From the NCBI GenBank assembly GCA_023014365.1, contig JAEBUN010000044.1:264575-328574 (forward strand): a DNA stretch of 64,000 bases, read 5' to 3'. This stretch comes from Lepiota brunneoincarnata (Eukaryota > Basidiomycota > Agaricomycetes > Agaricales > Agaricaceae). Made by a program: the position numbers and the translations under genes. Position 1 is the stretch's first letter, and every line of letters starts with the position of its first letter. Under the pieces are notes generated by a model. The model was not told where the DNA came from. It was given only the letters and a program-made list of their open reading frames with translations, and did not search any database. Shown here piece after piece: positions 1-13,616 of this stretch.

Positions 1-2248
1 AAGGTCAAGGTGCTTTGGTAAGTTAGTAAGAAGAGCCCACCGAGCGTCTTCCTGTCAGAATGATGTTTCCCCCCATTCAGATGGGTAACCGCTAGAGAAG
101 ATAGATGGCTTTTTTGGTTGTGAGGGGGGGGGGGAGAAGAGAAGATAGCGATGATACAGTGGGAGGGAGGTTGTCATTTAGGGTGCGCTCATAAAAGTCA
201 AAAAGGAAACTGCGCCTATCAGCGCTGACACCTAAAGGAAAAAAACAATATAACAATAATAATAATAATAATAATCAAGGGCATCGGTGCTCGTGGTCCG
301 TTTTCGGTGACAAAGAGGCTCGTCCATCAGATTCCTGAGCAGGGTTCAGAGAAGTTTTATGATTTATGTTCTCCCCGAGAAACGTGATGTGTGTCTCCCT
401 CTTCCTTTAGCTGTCCTCCCTCGCAGCGACGTCACCCCTTCTTCTTCTTCTTTTTCTTCTTCTTCTTTTTTCCATTAAGGAACGCGCTATAGACGTCACC
501 GGGCCCTTCAAGCCAAGCGGTCCAAGAGGGCGGCCCCCCCCACCTTGCTCGGGATCGGGAGAAAACACAATAAGCTAACGAGTGACCCGTGCCTCATCCC
601 GATTCCAACGACTTTTGCATATCCACTACCTGTTGAAATAGCGATTTGAAAATGTTGGTTATCGTAATAATTAAAGCCAAGGCGCATCAAGATGCTGATG
701 CGCCACGTTTCCTATTAGGGGTGATTCTTCGGTACATACACACCTCCTAATCCTTTCGTCACCTGCTCAAATCCCATAATGGCTTCGCTGAGTTCGAAAA
801 CTCCCACCAATTGTAGAACTTGGTAGTTACATGGCCCTGTGGAAACCATTGAAAAATTATATCCAACCCCTAGGAGTAGCGCCCCTAGAAAACAAGCCGC
901 GACGAGATCATCGATTGAAACTTTGGGGCTCCCTGAACTGAGGTCGTGGAGGGGGAAAGAAACCTGTGCATGTGGGGGAACTGAACGTTATGGGGCAGGG
1001 CCATACTAACATATGCAAGGGTGCGTGGGCAGAGCTGTAAGCAAGAATTCTAAGACGACATTGACTTCTTGTCGTGAGGGATGGAAAAACTGTATCTGAT
1101 TAATGACTTTTTTTTTTTCAGATTAACGAGATGGACCCGTTAGACCGCCCAGGATTCCTTCCAGAAATTTGAAGGGGAGCTTGAGATCCTTTAAAAAAAA
1201 CGAAGGGCTGATATATATCGATCCGTCGGCATCGCGCATATGGCCGACGGCAACATATAGCAAATTCAAGGCAAAAAAAAAAAGAACAGAACAGAACAAA
1301 ACAGAAAGCAGACGTACATCAGCCTTGATTGTCGCAGTCTAGGGACGATACAATCTAAGCGATGTTCTTGCAGGGCGCAGGCACAGTAAAAGTCTCATGG
1401 AAACGCGGTGTGCCAGGAAGCAGGTGGGTGGGTGTTTGTGATATATTATGGCGCCCGCTACCGTCCGAGACGGAGGTGTTTGGGGAGCGTGACAGATGTA
1501 TAGATAGAAAAGTTTGTGTGTGTTTTGATTCACAAAGGAACAAGGTGGGCGTCGGACAAACAGTGCGGGACGGTGATGATACAATGAGTGTCATAGGGCG
1601 TGTGTGGGGTTTTTTGATGGGCGGTTGAGGTGGGGGGGGAGACAGAGCGCGAGAGGAAGGTATGTGGGAAGCGAAGATTGATTCTGACGATGTGCGGCGA
1701 CGACTGCAAGAGAGGTAAGGATGTGAGAAGAGTCTGGCCAGGGAGGAGGAGGTGAGGAGAATCTGAGCGAGGATGACCACAAGGGCAGCCATGTCGGAGG
1801 ATCAACTGACAGTGCCAAAAGTGGCAGGAAGAAGAGATCAACCTGGCCAGATTCGATGGGGAGATTGTCCCCGAAAGATCAGTTGCGTGGATTGCGTGTC
1901 ATTTCCCATCCCCGTCCAATCTGAACGACCACGGACAGGATCCGACAAGAAACGTTGCACAAGTGCAGGAGTGCAGGAGTGCGAGAGAGCTGCAGGAGAG
2001 GGGAGGATGCACGCGGGGACGGTGCTCAGCCGGGAAGGACAGCATCGTGACACAGGATCTGGGATGTGCTTCTGCAGGGCATGACCGGCGATTACGGAGG
2101 CGGAACCGGACGACGGACGGAAGTCCCGGAGGTGTACCGCCACCGTAGCCAAAGGAATGGGTCGGGAAGGGTCAACCCAAACAAGGAGCAACAAGTGACA
2201 AACTGTGTTTCGACCTGGGCTTTTAATCCCCTTGTCCCGTCTGCTACT
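1..2248. other. Non-coding 5' flank of the first gene
   Basis: No gene is supported here. The stretch has an ATA/AAT microsatellite (about 253-275), a CTT/pyrimidine-rich run (about 437-470), a G-run near 125-133, and several short open frames on both strands between 1339 and 1841 that overlap each other and resemble no family. The last few hundred bases probably contain the promoter and 5' leader of the gene starting at 2249. I see no clear TATA box that would fix a transcription start. Confidence 0.6.
253..275. repeat. AAT trinucleotide microsatellite
   Basis: About seven uninterrupted AAT/ATA units follow an A-rich tract. Confidence 0.9.
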
Positions 2249-2905
2249 ATGCTCCTCGTCTCCCCAATGCCTCCCGTTCCAAGACCCATTCTCAAGCGTA
2301 CTGCCTCGGCTCCCTCTGCTGAGAAGCACGTCGTCCACTTTCCACCCTCTCCTGCCCTTACCCGTACTTTTGTTGCCCACTCGTCCGCCGCCTACGACCG
2401 TTCTCCCATCGTAGTCACTCCCAATGCTTGTGCCCTCCCAGAACGCGGAGGTCGTACTTATATTCTCGACGACGACCCTCGCACAACCTCACCCACACCC
2501 TCGCCCAAGAGGTCTCCCCTGTGCAGGTCCACTCGCGGAATCCACTCCCGCGTAAATGGCGACATCCCATCCCACATCGCCCCAATACCTACTCTTATCC
2601 CAGATTTCTCAGAGTCTGAGGACTCGGATGGTTTCCCCAGTCCCAATCTAGAAAACCAAGAGTTTTTCTTTGGCCTCTCCAACGCGCATGGCATCAAGTC
2701 AACAACAGACGACGCCTCCAACACCCTCGCTTTTCTTCCTCATGCCCCCTCGCTGCCCTACTACACTTCCAGCGAGGACTGTGTGCAACCGGCAAAGCCC
2801 ATGCGCAGAAAAGAGCGCAAACACGACGCGTCCCGCGACAACAACCGGATACGAAGCCCCTCTTCTGACGACGAGGAGGAAGACATCCCCCACCCCCCAT
2901 CGTAA
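2249..2905 (+). CDS. Conserved basidiomycete protein of unknown function, intronless, disordered
   Basis: The open frame continues upstream, but I chose the ATG at 2249, giving 218 aa. The conserved block begins directly after it with PRPILKRTASAPS, followed by an HFPPSPALTRTF segment and a SPIVVTPNACALPERGGRTY segment. I recall this string of motifs from uncharacterised proteins in many Agaricomycetes; no function is established that I know of. The rest is Ser/Pro-rich and acidic and predicted disordered. A basic cluster (RRKERKH) near residue 180 could be a nuclear localisation signal, and the C-terminus is an acidic DDEEED tail. There are no membrane segments or signal peptide. Ser/Thr-Pro sites are frequent, so phosphorylation is plausible but inferred. 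It has no operon-like neighbour; the nearest real gene is over 12 kb away. Confidence 0.75.
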   Translation: MLLVSPMPPVPRPILKRTASAPSAEKHVVHFPPSPALTRTFVAHSSAAYDRSPIVVTPNACALPERGGRTYILDDDPRTTSPTPSPKRSPLCRSTRGIHSRVNGDIPSHIAPIPTLIPDFSESEDSDGFPSPNLENQEFFFGLSNAHGIKSTTDDASNTLAFLPHAPSLPYYTSSEDCVQPAKPMRRKERKHDASRDNNRIRSPSSDDEEEDIPHPPS

Positions 2906-5882
2906 AACGCCGAAAAAGCGCTCCTCCTTTGTTCCCTCGACCTCGTCGACGTTCAGTCCATCGCTCTCGCTATGCGACTCCTTCTCCAGCTTCGGTCTCC
3001 GTGACGATGGTTGTCTCGGAGGTTTCTGAGAACCCCTATATCTGGTGTTTTCAAAATGCCCCTGTTTTTTTTTTTTTGCCTGCAACGTCCTTTCTCTCGT
3101 CTCGTCATAGACGATCGATGTATCCTGTGCAAAGTCTTTCACCGGACGGTTTTTCATATCACGGATGTTTCTTTCTTCAACAATTTCACGGTTACGCTAT
3201 TTTGTATTGCTGCGTAATGCGGAAAAAGGCATCTCCCCAGTCAATCATCAATCATCATCACGCAACCTCATTGCATATGACTTTCTTGTTCCCTCACATC
3301 CTGTAATATCAACTCATTCAATAACTTGGCTCCATACCCCCCTTCGTTTTATACTTACTGGTCTGTTATATATTGAATTAGTCTCTTTTTTATCATCAGA
3401 TCATCAGATCATATCTGCAACACGCTTTGGCAAATAGATGTGCTTTCTTGGATCAGCTGTGAACAAATACGAAGATGGAGAAACTTACCCAAGGGAAAAA
3501 CAAAAAAAAACAAAAAACGTCAGAGGCGTAGGGTGTTCTGAGACACCTGTCGACCACGTATGGGCATACGTTCCAGCCCTCCCCTACAGTGTCTCGAACC
3601 AAGCTCTTTATATCCCATCCCGGTGGGGAGGCACATGGTGAATAGAAGGCAAAGATTCTAACGAGCCTTTTGAATTGAAACTTTATACGAGGGGCAAATC
3701 ACGAGGTTGGGCACCGGTTAGCTCATAGCGCAGCATACCAACCATATACACACACATGTGGTTTTTTCTTTCTCTGTTGTGCAATATTCCGTGTGTGAGT
3801 GTGTGTGTGTCAAGTTGATCTTCTTTCTCGTGGTTCGATTCGGTGGCGTCGTGGGATATAGGGCGTACGTTCCGTGGTCCTCGAAACAACGGAGGGGTAC
3901 GACCTTGTCGGTGATTTGTTGGAAAGTTAACCGGGGGCATTAACATAGCCAACACTCTCGATAAACATGTAGATGGGAAAAAATTGGGGAGATTATTTTT
4001 ACTTGTGAAGTGCTTTTCCTACTACGGGGGAGGAGGAAGTGAGGTCCCCGGCCGTTTGTCTGACAGAATGAATGAAATGTAATTGGAAGACTAGACCTTG
4101 TTTTTCCTTCTTCTTTCAGCGCTACGATGAGAAAAAAACAATAAAAGAAAAGTGGCTTTTGGGAGTTGACCCGGTCCAGCCGTGTATTTTGTTCCGCTCA
4201 CTCCGGTAGATCGAAACAGAAAATTTCTCTTCCGTGTAGTAAGTAGTAGACATACTCGAGACTGCTTACTAGTGTGTTTCACTACCCCCTACCCGTCTCT
4301 TTCTCGAAGATCATCTTGGCAACCTGAAGTAAGCGGATGAGCACCATTAGCGAAGTCCTCTTTTTTTCTTCTTTTTGCTCGAGATGACTCCGAGTCTGGG
4401 GGGGGTAAGTTTACTTATACCGCACTTCCGAAGGGGCCGTGAAGAAATAGAAGCATTCGCTAATCTGAATTAATAACCCCTCTGCTAGTGATCACTAACC
4501 TGAGCAAAAGGTTAAAGCTTTCAAACAGCGCGTACCACCAGGCCAGGGTTAAAGTTTTCGGTTCCTGAACAATATAGCTATGTTAGTAGTAGTACTACTT
4601 ATCATTTGCTGGCCGGGGGTTGAGCAGAAAGCAAGCGATAGAGTACAAAACGGATGGGGATTGAAATTTGACTTTTGCTTTTTGCTCACTCGCCGTCATG
4701 GCTAGAAGAAACCTCAAGTTGGTGGCGGGGAGGGGGAGGAGGGGGGTTGGTGGCCAGGGTATTCAGTGCTGCCTATCAGTCGGTAAGCTGCGGGTCGGGA
4801 ACAGTGAGGCCTAAGAAACATTACTAGCCGCTTAAGCGGGGAGCTCCTGGCGTGAGGTGCGGTGCGGGACGTCAAGAGAACTCAGTGTGATTGATTCCGG
4901 ACATGAACACGCCGACTCAGTGAAGTAACTTCTTGGCCATGATAGCACCGCACGGCTCGTTTAAACGACCCTCCCTACCCCTACCCCTCGGCTAACTGTG
5001 TATCTTAGCGGGGGAGAACTCTTGCGTGCTTATCAGGGTTCGTGGATTCGCATAACGCAGGTAGGCTCTCAAATGAGGCCAGGGTAAGTCCCCATAAAAG
5101 TAAAAAAAGGAAAACATCTACCGGTAGCACCAGCCAGAGGGCTGCAGTTGCAGCCCCCCGGAAGCAAGAGCAGCACAATAAAGCGTTCGGCTAGGGACTC
5201 GCACAACGTGAATCACTGCACTGCGTGTCGAACAGGCGCAGTTTAGGCTAAGGAAGATTGCGTGTATCTTCGACGCGTGTGTTTCATTTTCCCGCTCCCA
5301 GGGTTAACTTAGAACACCCCCCCCCATGATGAGTTTCGCGGTTAGAGTTTGTGAGAGCGGAAGCAGCTAGGGCTCTTCGAGTTTCACCTTGCTGGGTGGC
5401 AGTTCTTGTCACAGTTGTCCATTCGGTAAAGCCTGCTGTGAACAACGTGGGGGGCTTACTAAAGGATTAGCGATCTTGGAATGTTATATATCATACATAC
5501 AACATGTTCAACACGAGTCTGAGACTCACTTGTCATTCAATTCGTATCTCTGTGTGTGCCACTGCGAGTTTTGTCTCCTTTCCGTTTCGGACACCGAGGA
5601 AATGATGCATGATGTATACGAGGGGATGAGAAGCAAAACCATGATATACCGTATTTGTCGACGAGTTTTGTAGAAACCCCTTGCCAGAGAACCATCACCA
5701 CGACTCATCCCAAGTAGTTCTATAGTTCCCCACACATAAACCCGCGGCCATGTTTGAAACCCCCACATGGCAACTGGCGTGTGCGATTATAGCTATATAT
5801 GCTACGGGCAAGGTTACGACAGATAGAAGTAAGAGTTGGGATGGGCACCTTTGCCCCGTAAACTAGTAGGAGCCCATAAGGC
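2906..5882. other. Intergenic region, no gene seen
   Basis: It begins with the T-rich 3' flank of the preceding gene, followed by low-complexity tracts: a T-run at 3066-3077, a GT-rich tract near 3790-3811, and G/C runs near 4737 and 5318. Short open frames on both strands show no family resemblance and no convincing splice structure. Confidence 0.6.
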
Positions 5883-7046
5883 CCATATCGATGGTCCTAA
5901 ACTCGGATGTGCCAGAATATCAGCATCATCATTGTGATGGGCATGCCACATGTCTATGTTGGGAATGCTTTAACTTCCGGCTCAGTGGGAAGGAAGGCAC
6001 ATCGAATTTCCCACCTCCAGTAACGGACCAGTTGGCATTTGCGTTTATTTTTTTTCTTTGGGTGAGCTTCGCAACGTCAAGGACTTCCTGAATGACATAC
6101 GCCAAATCCTTTGTTTCTTCTTTCTTTCGATAAAGACATTCTGTTCCTTCTGACAAAGTTCTTTCTGCCACTGGTCTATCTTGATCAGAGAATGGCACGA
6201 GTCTTGCGGGTGTATGGACTTGAGCGTCAAGTGTCCACACGACAGGAAGGAGGACCTTCGAACCCGGCTTTTAGAACTTGCATGATGGATTTTGGGAAAC
6301 TTCGGAGGAACAGAAGCGAGAGGCGGAGAGACTACGGCCTTGGCATTGCGTATGTATGTACACACACACACTAATTTTGATCTGATCGACCGATTCTTGA
6401 GAACGCTGGACGCCAAACATGTTATCCGGCGTGAACGCCGCTTGACGCTTAAGCGGCTTACCGCCTACTAACCCAACCCAGATGGCCAGGCCAGCGTGGG
6501 CGCTACCATTCTTATTGATGAATGAAGGTGGCAGCCAAGTGCTTATTGCCGGGACCTCTCCCCTTACTTGGGCCCCAAGCTGCTCCTCTTTAACTCTCTC
6601 TTCTCACACTTGGCACTCTGTCGTCCCGGAGGTCGGCCGAAGTATATAAACGCGGATAGGGGCGATTTTCCAATCCATCCGGGAAACCCGGCATCAGCCG
6701 TCTTCATCGATATCGCCGTCCAATCGATGTCGATGCTTATAGTTACAGTGATTGCAAGAAAACCCGCTTGCAGGGATGCAGTTAAAGGGAGGCACAGCAC
6801 GATCCATATGGGCCCCAAAAATCCAAATTGTCCACAGTTTGGGAGTCCGGATAGAGAAATAAATGTGTGAGAGCTTGAACAGCCGGGTGAAGTGTATATC
6901 CCTCTGGTGATTATCTGATTTCCTTTTGTTTAGCGGTCGTTGGGTAAACTCCAGTCTGTTATGATAAGCGACGGATGGGCTAGTGTGGTACATGCTGGTC
7001 CATCGCATGGATGTGGTATAGAATTTAAAACAAAAGCTCTCGGGCT
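5883..7046. repeat. Dispersed repeat I, copy 1 (decayed)
   Basis: This segment aligns by eye with 12469-13600. Shared landmarks are the block with GTGATGGGC and ACATGTCTA near 5935, the CTTTCTTTCGAT block near 6120, the TGATCTGATCGAC block near 6379, the AAGTATATAA block near 6640, the AAAACCCGCTTGCAGGGATG block near 6759 and the GATAAGCGACGGATGGGC block near 6963. The copies differ by many small indels and substitutions, so the duplication is old. On the minus strand both copies keep pieces of one ancestral coding sequence (an IDQWQKEL heptad-like stretch near 6140-6180) in shifting frames. The repeat therefore probably carries a dead gene fragment. Its family is not recognised. Confidence 0.75.
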
Positions 7047-8680
7047 CTCGGATTGCAGTCCCGTGCAAGGATTGTTTATTTGGTCATTGATCGTCATGAC
7101 ATCATATTACGCATATCCATATGTCTTCACTGCCTTGTAGGTTCCATGTTTCCTGTCTGCTCCTGCGCGCCTTCTGCTCAACAGTCCCCGTCATGGATTG
7201 GTGTTGCCCCCGACAGATGCGGTGTTCCCATTTATAAGTCCTCGAGGATGAGGATGCTCCTTCAGGGCTTTTGGAAATTCCACGATAAGCAAAAGGAATT
7301 AGTTTGTGGAGCTTGTTCGCATCCGGCGAGCTCCAATAACCAGGATTGACCGGTGGCGGTCGCAACAAGGTCTCAGTGACCCCGAGCCTATATAAATTAC
7401 CGCTCACGCAATAGGCACATATCGCGCGCTTGGTGTTCGGGTTCTCCTCAATCAATGGGCCAAATAATATCAGTGAGGGCAGGTCTTACACCATAGTTTT
7501 CATCTCCGTGTTGGGCGTCTGGCACTGCCTAAACCAGTGTGCCCACCGTCATCGCCAACAACGGACTGTCAGATGCCGGACCAAAAATGGCTACACCAAG
7601 GGCCAAAACATCCCAGAGAGTAATCCGTTTGGGCACGTACTATAGTAGATCTCGTATATCACAAACCCCACAGGCCCCCTCCCCAAGATCGGAGTGCATG
7701 GAAAGGTCGAACAAGCGTAGCCGCTGGGATTCCGTTGTAATCGTCTTGTTCCTGTTCATTGCGCCTGCCGAAACCCGCTCGTAGGAATCGAATAAGGAAG
7801 AAAATCGACAATTCAGCGGTTAAAATATTGTAACAAATTCTTTGAGTCACTGAGTATCACATGGCGATTGTCCTCGAGCACGTTTATAGACATGGTGGTG
7901 TATCGGTGTTTTCTAATGCAGCGGCACGGAGTCAAGCACTTGGTCACGGGTTGATAGTAGGCAGAATCCTCCGCCTAATCTCGACATTTGTGGACGACAA
8001 TCGAAGCATAAGGAATGAGGGTCGACGGGGAGAGATTTCTATACACACCTGGCCGTTTTCTATCCCGTATTGGGTTTCAAATGGAATGTGTACGCGCACT
8101 GTGTGCTTCGGCTCCCGCTATGTTTGTATCCTCACCTGTGTTCCATCCAGCGCCCAAAACGCACATAACCTGAAACGGACCAGTTGAAGCTTTTAACAGT
8201 GAATGCTCAAAGCCCATTTTTTCCAGTGTCAGGTATGAACGCCACTCGGAGAGGTGTTCCGCGCCTTGGGCTGTTGATGTCACTGCGATGTGGTTGTTGA
8301 AGAAAGTGGCGTCCTGGCGCACCTACCCTGTACCTTCCCCCCCCCCCCCCTAGATCAGACTCGATACAGGTGTGGTTGGGTTGTAACACGGTACCAGGAT
8401 TACCCGGCCGCACTCCCTCTTTCGCATCACGATGGAGATTAGACAGACCATACCAGCAGGTGCACTCGTTCGTGCTAAAAATATTTGTCAAAGAGATAGC
8501 AAATTTACCATGTTTGTTTATCTGCGACTGTGTGTACTATGGTCAACTCGCAGCAGTTTGACCTAAAATCGAAATACAACTCTAGCCAACTTAGTAACTC
8601 GCTCCTGAAAGCCGCGCCCCCCTCCCCCCTTCCGCCCCTTAGAGGGCCTGATCCCAAATTTGTAGCGGTATCCACAGTAG
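7047..8680. other. Non-coding spacer inside the repeat domain
   Basis: No gene is supported. A C12 homopolymer run occurs at about 8339-8350. Short open frames on both strands lack family similarity. Confidence 0.55.
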
Positions 8681-10316
8681 TAGCCTAGTTATGTGATATG
8701 CGCCATGGTAATCATCAGAGGGGCTCGGGACAACAAAATTAATATCAGGAAATCCTGTAGTATCCTGCAGAAAATCAGCCAGGCTGTCCCAATTTGATCC
8801 CAGTTTCCTTTGATCCTTTCAGCTGTAAGGATGGTCATCGCAGAGCCGCCAGCACCCACTACACCAAAGGGAACATAACAGAACACGCTAGGTGTTCTGT
8901 AGAGCACATCGGCCCCAGGGCCCACCTTTGTAATGCACCACTATGAGTGGTTCAATCACTTGCAATCCCGATTTTTAAGAGCAATCAACAGGCGATAGGG
9001 GTTGAAACGCTGATTTCGCGAGTGTTGGGCTATCCGTAGCCCCAATAAGTTTTGTGAGCAGTGGTGGCAGGACCCCAGAGAGTCCCCATAGAAGGACCAA
9101 CCCACGGGGACGGGGGTTGAATCCTGCACCTCAGGAGGGCTCTGTGGTTCAAGTGTTGGAGGCCCCAGGCTGGACAGGGCCCCTATTCTAGAGTCAAGGT
9201 CGGAGTCAATCCTGGGACAAGGGGAGGAGCGGTCGGTGGGCTAGTCTGTCATCGTGTGGACTTGTGTGTAACCGCCTGACATAGCACTTCTTATCAGCCC
9301 ATATCTTGTTGATTTCAGTGATCAGCAATCCAAAAAAGGACACGAAAATAAAATAAAATAAACTGTGGTTTTGAGGTTGGATCCTCGGAGACAAAAAAAA
9401 TTCATCAGACCAAGTGTCAGTCAAGTCAAGGTCTGAGGAAAACGGGACAAATTTGGGGCTGATCTGGCTGATTTTTGGTGGGACAGAAAACCTGAAAAGC
9501 GGCCGATTTGGGATTGGTGTTTGTAGGGGCTTTTTAGGGTCCTATTGATGATCAAACTGTTTTTTAGGTATCCTACCCACAGTGGTCATAGATGAGGGAT
9601 AAAAGGCTGCATTGACTTCGGTCTATAACTCCTATCTGTTGTCTTTAACCTGTTCATTTATTCCCACCTCCCATCCGGGAACATGTGCAACATTAAGAAG
9701 TATGTTTTCAGCTATGAATTCCAGCTGGGGTCGTCCTGATTACTCTTTTCGACAGAACATTGTATGGATACTTGTGCCCACGTCTGAGGAGGGGGAGAGT
9801 GAGGTATGGTCACACGGGCTATGGGGTATGCAGCCGCAGAGTTATGTTTTCCTATCTGTGTATTCTGTGCTGACTCCTTTATGTTATGAACAGCCTGGCA
9901 CAGTCGTAAGTATTGTAGGTCCCACCCGTTCACGAGGTGCTTATTAGACATTCATCAGACCCAATGCAACGAACGAGCGACATGTGTTGTGCATCCAGAT
10001 CACATAGTCTCTTGCAAACCACCTTGCGGGCACCCGAGGCACGGGTATGCCATCTTATAACCCCAATGAGCCACACGCAAACACATTAACTGTTTATTCT
10101 GAATCTTCCATAGGTTTAAATATGACATTAAATGTGAGATTGACTATGGGATTCCACGCCCTACGGAACTTATGCTTCTATCTCAGTTGTTCAAACAGAC
10201 CACCCATGCGATAACTGCGGTGGCTGGTAACATAATCCGGTCCGAGCAAACTTGTTTGCCCGTCGGAGGATAGCTTGACGAGTCATGCAAGCTCACATAG
10301 ACAATCCATCTTACGA
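8681..10316. repeat. Repeat A, first unit of a degenerate head-to-tail tandem
   Basis: The order of blocks is the same here and in repeat B: GGACAACAAAATTAAT, AATCCTGTAGTATCC, the palindrome AACACgctagGTGTT (8881-8895), CCAATAAGTTTTGTG, CATAGCACTTCTTATCAGCC, GGATAAAAGG, GGGATTCCACGC, then CAAGCTCACATAGACAATC. The end runs straight into repeat B at the motif AGCCTAGC. Copy C (13617-14745) has only the second half. No intact coding frame survives. Identity with B looks like roughly 80 percent by eye, so these are old copies of an unidentified element or duplicated segment. Confidence 0.8.
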
Positions 10317-11966
10317 GGATGTAGCCTAGCTGTGTCATATCCACTGTGGCAATCATCAGAGGACTCAGGACAATAAATTAATATTAGGAAAATCCTGTAG
10401 TATCCCACAGAAAATCAACCAGGCTGTCCCAATTTGGTCCCAGCTTCATCTGATCCTTCAGCTGTAAGCATGGTCATTACAGAGCCACCGGCAACCATTA
10501 CATCAAAAGGGACATAACAGAACACGCTAGGTGTTCTGTAGTAGAGGTAAGCTCAGGCTTACATCGGCCCACTTCGTAAAAAAAAAAGATCCACACACCG
10601 CTATGAGTGGTCCAATCGCTCGCAATCCTGACATCACGAGCAATTAACAGCCCCCACAAATCACAACAGGTAGTCGGGTTGAAACACCGATTCCGCGAAT
10701 GTTCGGCTATCCATGCCCCCCAATAAGTTTTGTGGGCGTGGCGGGACCCCGGAAAGTCCCTATCGAAGGATTGATCTGCTAGGGGACGAGGTTGCACAAA
10801 ATTTGGCTGCGAGATCGGATCCGCACCTCAGGGGGGCTCTGTGATTCAAACTTTGGAGACCTCAGGCTGGACAAAGCCCCCAGTCTAGAGTCAAGGTCAG
10901 AGACAAGGAAGAGTGGTCTGTGGGGGTGGTCTGCCATCGCGTGAACTTGTGTGTAGCTGCTTGACATAGCACTTCTTATCAGCCTATATCTAGCTGATTT
11001 CGGTGATCAGCGATCCAAAAAGGGCATGAAATTTTAAAAATTTGTGGTTTCAAGGTTTGATCTTCAAATATGAACAAAACATCATCAAACCCAGTGTCAG
11101 TCAAGGTCGGAGGAGAACAGGACAAATTTGGGCTGATTTGGCTGATTTTGATGGGACAGAAAGCCTGAAAAGCGGCCGATTCGAGTTTTAGGGTCCCATG
11201 ATGATCAAACTTTATTTTAGGTACCCCACAGTGGTCATAGATGATGGGATAAAAGTTTGCCTCCGTCTATAATTCTATCTTTTGTCTTCAACTTGGTTCA
11301 TCTATCCCCAACTCCCATCCGAAGACATGTGCGACGAGGAGGGGTATGTTCTCAGTTAAATTCCAGCTGGCATCGTGATAGTCACTCTCCTTCGATAGGA
11401 AAAGCACCCATTACTTGTGTCAAAATGAGATAGGCGCAAGGCGGTATGGTCACAAGCACATAAAGGCAATGCAGCCTCAAGGCTATGTTTCCCTATCCGT
11501 GCATTTTGTACTGACTCCTTTGCACTATGAATAGCGCACTGCGTTTGTAAGTATTGCGGGTCCTACCCGTGCATTAAATACTTATTAGACACCCATCAGG
11601 TTCCATGCGACGAACCAGAAACATGTGGGAGCCACCCAGACCACAGAAGCCATTGCAAAGGACCTTGCAGTCACCCAAAGCACTTGTATGCCATCCTATA
11701 ACCCCTATGAGCCACACGCATACATACTAACTGTTATTTTTCACTCTCCCATAGAATTCAATTGAAGGAGCGGAGTGAGTTTGGCTATGGGATTCCACGC
11801 TTTGGGGAACTCATGTTTCTATCTCAGAGCGTGTAAGACATTCGTGCCGTGCCTGCATTAGAAAATTATACTTCGGCTATTGAGAAGGGTTGGCTGCTCT
11901 CCGGAGCTCGGGTTAATGAGGCACGCAAGCTCACGCAGACAATCTGTCTTTCAAATTATACGAGGA
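10317..11966. repeat. Repeat B, second unit of the tandem
   Basis: It has the same ordered blocks as repeat A over about 1.6 kb, including the AACACgctagGTGTT palindrome (10521-10535), GGGATTCCACGC near 11789 and the closing CAAGCTCACGCAGACAATC. Many small indels separate it from A. A poly-A-like run near 10578-10587 is internal. No coding frame is intact. Confidence 0.8.
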
Positions 11967-12468
11967 TCACAACACCGACAGGAATGACAAGGAAGGGGAC
12001 CCATTAACTGAATAATGGCATAGTTAGACGCAGTCTGCATTGGGAATTGAAAGATAATATACTACGTATTCAATCTCGACGCTAGAACTCACTATGTACT
12101 ACGTAGCGAGGTTAGCGTAGTATTAGTGAAATAGTAAGATAAGGTACTCGCTTCAGGTCTTGACGCGAGAACTGAAGTGGGACTAGATGCATAGTACGGT
12201 ACTTTATACGACACTGCTCCTTCCAATGCTTACCAGGTAAACAATAAGCACAATACCACCAACATGACAAGAGTGAGCGAGAGAGACAAAACGAGAGGCA
12301 TAGAAAATGTAAAGGACATGCCAGCGAAATGGAAGCCAGGACTCGGCACGCATTCGCGAGCCCCGACAGAAATGTGTGTGAAATGAAGAAGTGAACAAAC
12401 ATTGGCAGTTATGGAAGACGGATGGACATACTTGGACCGTTAGAGTAGCAACGTTGCATATATTATAT
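11967..12468. other. Spacer between repeat B and repeat I copy 2
   Basis: Unique sequence about 500 bp long with no recognisable gene. The overlapping minus-strand open frames at 12112-12402 look like chance. Confidence 0.5.
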
Positions 12469-13600
12469 AGATATCGTCTAAACTCAGGTGCGCCAGAATA
12501 CCAGCATCAGCATCGTGATGGGCTGCTACATGTCTACGTTGGAATGATTTAACTTCCAGCTTAGTGGGGGCGCAAGGAATTCCCACCTCTAGTAACAGAC
12601 CAGTTCGCCCCCGAGCTTCGCAACGCCAAAGACTTCCCGAACAATATACGATAAATCCCCCGCCTTTTCTTTCTTTCGATTAAGACATTCTTTTCCTTCT
12701 GCGAAAGCTCTTTCTGCCACTGGTCTATCTCAATCAGAAAATGGTACGAGTATGAGCTTGAGCGTCAAGTCCATACGACAGGAAGGACCTTCGAGCCTAT
12801 CTTTCAGAGCTTGCAGATGATTCTGGGCAACTTTGGAGGAACAGAAGCGAAAGCAGAGACTGCGGCCTTGGTCGAAACCAGTTTGCATTCCAGAGTAGAC
12901 ATACACTTAAAGGTACAGGACAGAATAGCTACTGTGGCTGCTATTATGAGTCACCCTAAGCGTGAATAATGATTAATGTAAATACCAGCTACATGGGTGT
13001 TGTGTGTGTACTAATCCTGATCTGATCGACTGCTTCTTGCGAAGGCTGGACGTTAAACATATTTCCCGGCACGAACACCGCTTAATGCTTAATGCCTACC
13101 ACCCAATGTAGATAGCCAGGCCAACGTGGGCGCTACCATCATTATTGACGAACGAAGGTGGCACCAAGTGCTTATTGCCGGACCTCCTCCCTTAATTGGG
13201 CCGCCAGGTGCTCCTCCTTGACTCTCTTCTCACAATTGGTCTCTGTTGTCCCAAAGGTCGACTAAAGTATATAATCACGGGTGGAGATGATTTTCCGACC
13301 CATCTAGGCACCTGGCATCAGCTCTCTTCACCGATGCTTATAATACAATGATTGTAAGAAAACCCGCTTGCAGGGATGTGGTTAAAGGGGGGGCACAGTA
13401 TAAAATTGTCCGCGGTTGGGAGTCCGGATAGAAACAAATGTGTGGGCTTGAACAGCTGGGTGAAGCTTATATCCCTCCGCTTAGTGGTCGTTGGGAAAAC
13501 TCCAGTCTGCTATGATAAGCGACGGATGGGCCAGTGTGGTACATGCCGTCGTTGCCGGTACCTTGCATGGGTGTGATGTAGAGTTCAAAATAAGAGCTCT
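12469..13600. repeat. Dispersed repeat I, copy 2 (decayed)
   Basis: This is the partner of 5883-7046 with the same block order in the same orientation. It contains a private insertion-like stretch near 12885-13010 and lacks some short blocks. It ends at a GAGCTCTCGGACTT-like block shared with copy 1 and runs directly into repeat C. So two different repeats are joined here that are separated in the other copy. Confidence 0.75.
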
Positions 13601-13616
13601 CGGACTTTGATGGCCG

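Noticed and set aside
1339..1841. Cluster of four overlapping open frames on both strands
   Set aside because: Mutually overlapping and compositionally biased, with no conserved motif; probably leader or promoter sequence.
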